Part shown: one piece after another, positions 57,009 through 64,000 of the stretch
How positions within the stretch are numbered: the first letter of the stretch is position 1
Layout: each line of letters starts with the position of its first letter
NCBI RefSeq assembly: GCF_010093595.1
Contig: NW_022985440.1
Location: 2,305,890 to 2,369,889 of the forward strand
From: Mytilinidion resinicola
Lineage: Eukaryota > Ascomycota > Dothideomycetes > Mytilinidiales > Mytilinidiaceae
Length of the DNA stretch: 64,000 nt
Reading direction: 5' to 3'
The notes under the pieces: generated by a model
Databases searched by the model: none
Told to the model about the DNA's origin: nothing
What the model saw: the letters and a program-made list of their open reading frames with translations, nothing else
Translations under genes and position numbers: made by a program

Positions 57009-60000
57009 CTTAGAAAGTATAGAAAAGACGACCTATTATACTTTAAACACCGCTATATTAAAGGAGTTATATACGGACGATTAATTAAGATAGCCCTACT
57101 AACCCCTTTAGGTAGTATAACTGCTGGACTAACCCTAACTATAACTAAGGTAGTAACACGTATATAGGCGTTGCTTATATAAATATAAACACTAGAAGAG
57201 GCTAGTAATACTAAGAACGAAAAGATTATAGCCCTATAGGGAAATCTCTAAACTATTTAAGGGGAGCTTACTACTACTAGAGTAGTTAGCTATAGAGGCT
57301 ATAAAATAAATAAGCCCGAAAAGTTTACTAGGGAGAGAGGAGCTTTGCAAGCGTTTATAACGCAGATAAGGCTATACCTGCGCATAAACTAAAGTAACCT
57401 CGAATTTAAATCGGATAAGGTCTATATAGCAGCTACCTTCTTAAAAAAGGAAGTATTTAACTAGTTTAACCCAATGCTTATAGACTGGCTTAGCAACGCT
57501 AACGCAGACGATTAGAAACTAGAAACCAACGTTATATTTAGCGACTATAGATACTTCGAGTTAGCACTTTAGATAACCTTTAGAGACACTAATAAAGAAC
57601 GGATAGTAGAATAGAAAATAGCAGTTCTAAAGCAGAAGAGCTTAACCAGCCGCTATACTTTAGAATTTATATAAATCGCGTCTAAGCTATTATAGGGAGA
57701 TAAAGCTCTGCAAGTATAATACTATAGAGGTCTTAAAGAAAATATTAAAAATAAAATTATATAAGGTAAAAGGCCTCTAATACTTTATAAACTTAAGGAA
57801 ATAGTAATATAAATCGATAGTTAACAGTATAAGCAACAACTAGAACGGGCAGATAGCCTAACTAGCCAGACCTAAACTAAGAGTAACTAACCGCAACTAT
57901 AGAGATTGTATAGAGATCGATATTATAAAATAACGCAATAATTAGAGGGGTAAACCAATTACTAATAAAGAAAGGTAAAAAAAAAGGCGCAACAGCGCAT
58001 GCCTATTATACGGAGAATAGGAACACTTTGCGAATAAGTGCTCTAAAAACACCTAAATAGCAGCAGTTATAGTAAAGCCGAATATAAACCGCCACAATTC
58101 TATATTATAGACCGCGTGCTATAATAATAACTGCTTTACCTATTAGGTAAATAAGCAGGTAATAGGGTACTATTTAATACAGAGGATAAAGGGACGTACT
58201 ATTGCTATAATAAGGAACGAAGAGTATAATAGCGACCCTATAGATAACTACTACGCCGACGTAGAAGTTAAGAGTATAGAAATCGACTACCTATTAGAGA
58301 TAAATAAGGCGTTCCAGATAATTAAACCGCGATTAGAACCCTAAACCAATATACCTAAGCTACTAGATAATAGTAAGGCCGAGTTACTAAACACGGAAGT
58401 ATAGGTTAATAAAGTTGTAGCTATATATAAATAAAGCGCAAGAGGAATTCTTACACGCCTTAATAAAGAACGAGAAGTATAAAAGGCCGAAAACGCTACA
58501 GCAGGCGCAGAACTAAAAGTACTAGCTAGTTACTAATTCCTAAGAGCTATAGGAAGAGTTATAGAATAGCTTACTAGAGAAGAGGAAGTAAGAATAGCTG
58601 CAGCCGCAGGAATATTAATAGCAACTATTAGTGCAGGAACCTGCGCAGGATTAGATATACTAGAAGGCCTAAGCCGCAATATCTAGTAAGAACTGGATAA
58701 TAAATCACCTGTTAAAAATAGTAAAGAATACTATAATAGTAATAAAAATTGCGAACTAGAAAAGTAGTCTAGCAATAGCAAATTTAGTATAGGGCTAGAG
58801 CAAGAACCGCTAGAGCTATATAGGAGGTAAACTAAGATCGAGATCTACGGAGCTTTACACCTTATTAGTAAAATAGGCGTCTATAATAAGGAAAATAAAC
58901 GGCTGGATAAAAACCACCTATTTTATAGACAGATATCTTAGGTATTTTATATCGAGGATAAATGCGACGAGTATATAATACACAAGAAATATCGAGGATA
59001 GTACCTATATCGGATAAGATATTATATTATTATACAACTAGTACTATTTAAGGAAACAGAGCACTATATTATAGGTAAGAAAAACGAACTTATAGAAGTA
59101 GCTACTATAGTTACGGACCCTTAGTACCTAATAGAATATAGGAAAAGTAAAAACTAGCGGATATGCTACCAGGATTTATATCTAGTATATTACGAAATAA
59201 AACACGCGAACTATTAGCTATAAGAACAGCTAAAAAACAAGTAGGCGCTTAAGTAACAGAACGGCCAGAGCAGCTAAAAATAAGGTTCTATAGAGCAGCT
59301 AAAAACAAAAAAACGTAAACTGCAACTATTGCTACTCTAGTAGGAAAAGCCTATATTATAGAAAAAGAAAGGAACCCGGCAATATAGCCTAACTCTATTC
59401 CTATTTAGAACCACAGACACGTAATCCTATTAGTTAAAATTAGTAGGAACCCGGCGAGAGCACTGCTAGATAGTAGCGCGTAAGGAAATTTTATATCCTA
59501 TAACTTTATTAGAAGAAACCAGATCCCTTAGCAATAGAAAAACAGACCCTATAAACTATATATAGTAGATAGCACACCTGTATAACACGGCAATAGGTAA
59601 GTAACTATAGAAACTTAACTAGGCGTTATATAGATTAAAGAATATAGAAAAACTATTAGTATAGATATAACTAACACGGCGAGATATAATATAATCTTAG
59701 GTATACTATAGCTAAAGCAGTATAACCCCTAAGTTAATTAGAAGTCTAGTAAAGTAAGGATTTAATCGGAAAGCGGACTAAAAAGCACCCCGCGCTAGAA
59801 TAAGCCTAAGCAAAAACAAGATATTAATATAGATACTTTAAAAGGCAAAAAGGCCTAAAAAAAAGATAGGGCAGCGAGCTAACAGTGGCCTAAACCCCTA
59901 AGCAGCCGGTAGCTAGCTAAGGCAGTAAAAGCACTAGTTATGCTAGAAGAATACAACGAATTTAAAGGAATCTTTATAGAAAAGGTTTAGAATATATTAC

Positions 60001-60095
60001 TATAGTACTAACCTTAGGATTACTATATTCCCCTAGTACCAGGCGAATAACCGCAGTTTAGACTAATCTATTTACTAGCCTAGAATAAGCTGGAA

Positions 60096-60392
60096 GTGCT
60101 AGAAGAATACTTAGAAAAAAACCTAAAGCAAGGATTTATTAGACTATTAGGATCGCCTGCAGGTTACCCTGTAATATTTATCCTAAAGGTAAATAGTAAG
60201 CTACGCCTTTGCGTGGACTATAGACAACTAAATAAAATTACAATTAAAAACCGCTATCTATTACCTTTAATCTCCGAACTTAAAAACCGACTATATAAGG
60301 CTAAGTACTTTATAAAGTTAGACCTATACAAAGAATACTATTTAATTTGGATAAAAAAAGGAGAAGAGTGGAAAACGGCTTTTAAAACTTAA
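60096..60392 (+). pseudogene. Reverse transcriptase fragment of chromovirus B
   Basis: The longest surviving frame in the AT-rich half (98 codons). It shows GFIRLLGSPAGYPVIF, LRLCVDYRQLNKITIKNRYLLP and FIKLDLYKEYYLIWIKKGEEWKTAF, the fingers and palm blocks of Ty3/gypsy RT. The Ala-Tyr normally following LDL reads Lys-Glu-Tyr here. It is part of the larger inactive element, not a gene. Confidence 0.9.
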
Positions 60393-63004
60393 TACGGACA
60401 CTTTAAGTATACAGTAATACTATTCGGGCTTACTAATACGCCAGTAATATTCTAGGCAGTAGTTAACTTAGCGTTAAGAGGCTACCTAGATCGGTTTACA
60501 GTAGTATACCTTAATAATATCTTTATATACTTAGAAACGCTAAGCGAATATAAAATATACGTGCGAAAAGTACTCGAAAAACTTAGAAAATACAATTTTA
60601 TAGTAAACCCGGATAAGTATAAGTTCTATAGGTAGAGAGTTAAATTCCTAGGATGCGTTATTAGTCCAGGACAAATTAAGATAGAAGAAGGCAAGGTGTT
60701 CTCTATTTAAAAATAGCTAGAGCCCGCAAATTTAAAGGAACTATAGTTGTTCCTAGGGTTAGCTAATTACTATAGGCAGTTTATTAAGGGCTACTCGAAA
60801 ATTGCAGAGCTACTTATAGAACTTACTAGAAAAAATATTAAATATAGATAAACCCTAGAAGCACAGAGTGTATTTAATAGGTTAAAAGCATAGTTTACTT
60901 TAAAACCAGTATTAGCAATCTTCGACCTATAGAAACCAGTTACTATTAAAAGTAATATATTAGATAAGGCAGTAGGAGTAATACTTAACTAACTAAACGA
61001 ATAAGGGAAACTGTATTCTATAGCGTTCTACTTATAAAAGCTAAGCATAGCTAAGCTAAACTATAATATCTATAATAAGGAACTATTAGCTATAATAGAA
61101 GTATTTAAACAGTAGAGAGTTTACCTTAAAGGGGCAGTATATATAGTACAGGTGTATATAGACTATAAGAATTTAATATACTTTATTATAACTAAGGAGT
61201 TAAATAGGAGATAGAAAAAATAGTTAGAAAAACTAGGAACCTTTAATTTTAAAATTATATACCGAAAGGGATTTAAAAATACTTATATAGACGTATTTAG
61301 CAGAAGGCCGGACTATATAGAAGGAGCCGAGAAAACTAGGCAACCTATACTTAAAGAAACTAGTCCGGGAACCCTTAAATTTAACTATATATAAGCAGCA
61401 GTTGCTTACAGGTTCGAGGATAATAAGTAGTATAAATAAATTAAGGCAGCACAGAAGGTAGATTAAAAAAGCCGGGATTTAGCGGGTTATAACTAGCAAA
61501 GCTTGCGCCCAGAACCTATAAACCAGGAACGCGGAGAAATCCAGGACAGTATTATCACCTTATAGAATAAGATATTTATACCTAAGACCTTATAAAAAGA
61601 GCTTATTAAGGAATTCTATAGTATACTAGTGCACGGGCACTAGGAAGTAGAAAAAATACGGGAAAGAATTGCAAGAACATTCTATTTCCCCGGACTCCGG
61701 AAATTAACGGAGAAAATAGTACACGAATGCGAGTATATAAAGAATAAGTCGGTATAACACGCACTGTATAAACTAATAAAGAGTCCCCCTATACTAGAAA
61801 AAGTATAGAAATCTATTATATAGAACTTTATAGTTAAGCTACTACAGTTTATTAAACCTATAATAGGTATAAAGTATAACGTAATATTAGTAGTTATAGA
61901 CCGACTAACTAAATATATATACTTTATCCCCTACTAAAAAGTATTAACGGCAGAAAATCTGGCCTACGCTTTCTTAAAGTACGTTGTTAGCAACTACAGG
62001 CTACCCTAGGAAATAATTTCAGACCGAGATAAGCTTTTTATATTAAAATTCTAGCAAACCTTTACCGCATAACTAGGGATAAAGTATAAGCTTTCCACGG
62101 CGTTTTACCCTTAAACGGACAGGTAAACGGAAAGGCTTAATTAGACTTTAGAATAGTACCTATAATACTATATTAATTATAGGTAAGATAATTAGGTATT
62201 ACTATTACTAATAGCCTAGTTCGCCTATAATAGTGCATCTATAGAGTTAATAAAGGTATTACCCTTTTTTATAAACTACGGTTTCGATCTAAAGGCGTAT
62301 TAAAAACCCCAACTTAATAGTATAAGGGCCTAGAGGGCACTGCTATTAGTCGAAAATATTAAAGAGCTATAAAGGCAGCTCTTAATAGATATCTAATTCC
62401 TAATACTAAGGTTAGTAAGATATTATAACTAACACCGGAGTATTACACTAACCTTTAAAAGGGGAGATAGAGTTTACCTACTCCGTAAAAATATTAAGAC
62501 AAAATAACTAAGTATAAAGTTAAACTATATTAAGATTAGACTATTCGAAATATAGAATATTATTAGCCTAGTAAACTATAAGCTTAGGCTGCCTAATAGA
62601 ATGAAAATACACCCGGTCTTCTATATATTACTACTAGAACCCGCACTACTAAACGCTAAGCTAGAAAACGATATAGAGGTTAATAATAATAATAAATATA
62701 AGGTTAAACAAATCCTAGATTCCCGATAAAGTAATTAGCAAAAGAAGTACCTAATTAAGTAGAAAAAATACAGCACCTCTAAGAATATATAGGAACCGGT
62801 TAAGAGTTTAGCGAACTATTAGGAACTCCTGCAGCAGTTTTACCGCCAGAATCCGGAACAGCCTAGAAAGACGGCAATAGCGCACCGTCTAACTAGAAAG
62901 GATTAAAGGAACCTAAAAAAGGAATACTACTGCTATATAATTAGAATATATAGCAATAGAACAGACGGCTAGCAGTGCCTAGTATACTTAGAAAGAAAGA
63001 AAAA

Positions 63005-63285
63005 TACCCGATAGTTCCTAAGGTAGAAGGTAAGCCTTCCTGCTCGGCACGCTTTTATTCTTTCTACTTAGCCTCCTTCTAATTATCTTCCTTAAGCTCT
63101 TCTAGAGTCTTAAAACCGCAATATATTATCTTCTTACCACGCTTACGCAATAGCTTTTTTTAAGAATCTAGGCAATCTAGCTTTACTATAGCCGCTTTTA
63201 GAGTTGTATAAGTTTCTAACTTCTTATAATAAAGTTTATCCTTTTTATAGACCAGCTTCCGCCCTAGAAAGATTAGCTAGGACAT
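63005..63285 (-). pseudogene. Antisense ORF relic near chromovirus 3' end
   Basis: On the minus strand from an ATG at 63,285 the frame reads a Lys/Leu-rich, coiled-coil-like protein: KLVYKKDKLYYKKLETYTTL, a KLLRKRGKKI block and a TLEELKED block. It is broken only by a few TAG/TAA codons at Trp- or Lys-like sites. It runs opposite to gag-pol, between the chromodomain and the 3' LTR. I recall comparable short Leu/Lys/Glu-rich proteins tied to fungal gypsy elements but cannot name a function. Confidence 0.5.
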
Positions 63286-63649
63286 AGTTATAAATAACGG
63301 TAGATTATAACAGCTTATAAGTAGCTGCTAAAATACTAGTAATATTATAGTTCGATTATTGCGCCTAAACGCAGGCGGTATAATAATCTAAGTTAGATAT
63401 AGAAACTACACACGATAAACCCCGAAACTTGCACCAGGAATAAGGTATAACTTTTAAACCAGACGCGTTAATACGATTAGTAAGTATAAAATAGCTTTTT
63501 TATTTTTTAGCTTTTAAAGCGTTAGATATTATAAAGAAAAAAATAGAATAGCATAATAATAGCCTAATAGATAGGGTATTACTAGCTACTTATCTAAGAC
63601 CCTACTATAGAAATACTTTCGGGCCGAAAGCCTTAAAAAGGGAAGCGAG

Positions 63650-63790
63650 TGTTATAACCTGTAATATAAACAACCTAAGCGCAGAGGTACTTATAGAGAT
63701 AAGTAAGTAGATAAAACTAATTATATAGAACTAGGTTACAGAACTAAAAGGGTTATATATAGAACGTATAGGGATTCTAGATTCCCCTAT
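63650..63790 (+). repeat. Truncated 3' LTR of copy B
   Basis: Begins TGTTATAACCTG directly after a purine-rich tract and matches the 5' LTR up to GATTCCCCTAT, where unrelated sequence begins. Confidence 0.85.
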
Positions 63791-64000
63791 CCTACGGCGG
63801 TAAATAGAACCAGCTCTTATTCCATTTATTTATTAAGGATAGAAAATACTAGACCAGGGCGTAGATTTAGGTATAGGGCTTATTCTATTTATTTTTTAGA
63901 GGCAGGTTCTATTTATATCCCGCAGCCGGAATTGCACTAAATTTTAGTATATTATTCAGCGTATTTAGTTGCACCCCCCAGCCGATTTGCATTAGGTTAA
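63791..64000. other. Unassigned sequence after truncated LTR
   Basis: Different composition from the LTR; contains GTTGCACCCCCCAGCC near the end. Probably the edge of another element continuing outside the window. Confidence 0.35.

Larger units (their letters stand above)
56503..63790 (+). mobile_element. Ty3/gypsy chromovirus copy B
   Basis: 5' LTR 56,503-57,008; gag about 57,040-59,070 with a zinc knuckle at 58,000-58,041 (second Cys is Tyr, His retained); aspartic protease about 59,455-59,740 (LLDSS); RT about 60,100-60,720; RNase H about 60,900-61,330; integrase about 61,600-62,500 (HGH..C zinc finger, ISDRDKLF); chromodomain about 62,700-62,860 (KVKQILDSR, then YLIK); antisense ORF relic 63,005-63,285; purine-rich tract 63,635-63,649; and 3' LTR 63,650-63,790, truncated. 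The RT catalytic motif Y-L-D-D reads Y-L-N-N at 60,507-60,518. RIP stops throughout make it inactive. Domain order and chromodomain define a chromovirus. Confidence 0.9.
38806..64000. other. AT-rich RIP-degraded transposon block
   Basis: Composition changes abruptly just after the hydrolase stop codon. TpA is greatly over-represented and stops, mostly TAG and TAA, fall where transposon proteins need Trp, Gln or Lys. Recognisable pieces are listed separately; no host gene is seen. Such AT-rich blocks are formed by RIP of repeats in Pezizomycotina. Confidence 0.95.

Noticed and set aside
38806..64000. CRISPR-like or tRNA/rRNA features in the AT-rich half
   Set aside because: The repeats found are LTR subrepeats and microsatellites, not spaced arrays, and no cloverleaf or rRNA core sequence was recognised by eye.

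Overview
The window is filamentous ascomycete (Pezizomycotina) DNA. Short GT..AG introns of 47-113 bp are common, and the gene families are typical of the group: a HET-domain protein, an AA9 polysaccharide monooxygenase, a DUF6536 membrane protein and a highly reducing polyketide synthase. It has two halves. Positions 1-38,805 are GC-balanced, gene-bearing DNA. From about 38,806 to 64,000 the sequence is very AT-rich, nearly free of open frames and built of dead transposons. Their C-to-T and G-to-A decay is characteristic of repeat-induced point mutation (RIP). Gene models below were spliced by hand from reading frame, splice signals and family conservation; there is no transcript evidence.

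Gene half, left to right: a repeat-containing relic ORF (94-689); a small Lys-rich protein with a Cys-rich tail (1024-1590); an MGNTSS-type disordered protein (2213-3946); a Pro/Gln-rich protein (5417-6017, minus); a sugar/quinate-type MFS permease in four exons (6611-8399, minus); a secreted AA9 LPMO with CBM1 (10086-11262); a DUF6536 membrane protein (11935-14559); an LGFP-repeat protein (14792-16865, minus); a membrane-protein pseudogene (about 17520-18020, minus); a DyP-type peroxidase (18542-19723); and a HET protein with transmembrane segments (20284-23099).

The main system is a candidate secondary-metabolite cluster at about 23.9-38.8 kb: a DHA2-like MFS exporter (minus), a PLP-dependent alpha-oxoamine synthase (AOS, minus), a divergently transcribed six-exon highly reducing PKS (KS-AT-DH-MT-ER-KR-ACP, 2471 aa) and an alpha/beta hydrolase. 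The PKS ends in its ACP with no release domain. The natural inference is that the AOS offloads the reduced, probably methylated chain by decarboxylative condensation with an amino acid, giving an alpha-aminoketone or sphingoid-like product. This is the logic known for fumonisin/AAL-type and curvulamine-type pathways. No cluster transcription factor, P450 or other oxidase is visible.

Transposon half: a gag relic and a possible LTR (39.3-40.6 kb), undefined RIP debris, a LINE 3'-end fragment (42.9-43.3 kb), a truncated Ty3/gypsy copy (44.26-47.15 kb), a minus-strand Tad-like LINE (47.15-about 54.98 kb) carrying a complete Fot1/pogo element with a TA target duplication (47,988-49,827) and an LTR-like insert, an unassigned stretch, and a second, longer Ty3/gypsy chromovirus (56,503-63,790) with recognisable gag, protease, RT/RNase H, integrase and chromodomain and an antisense ORF relic.
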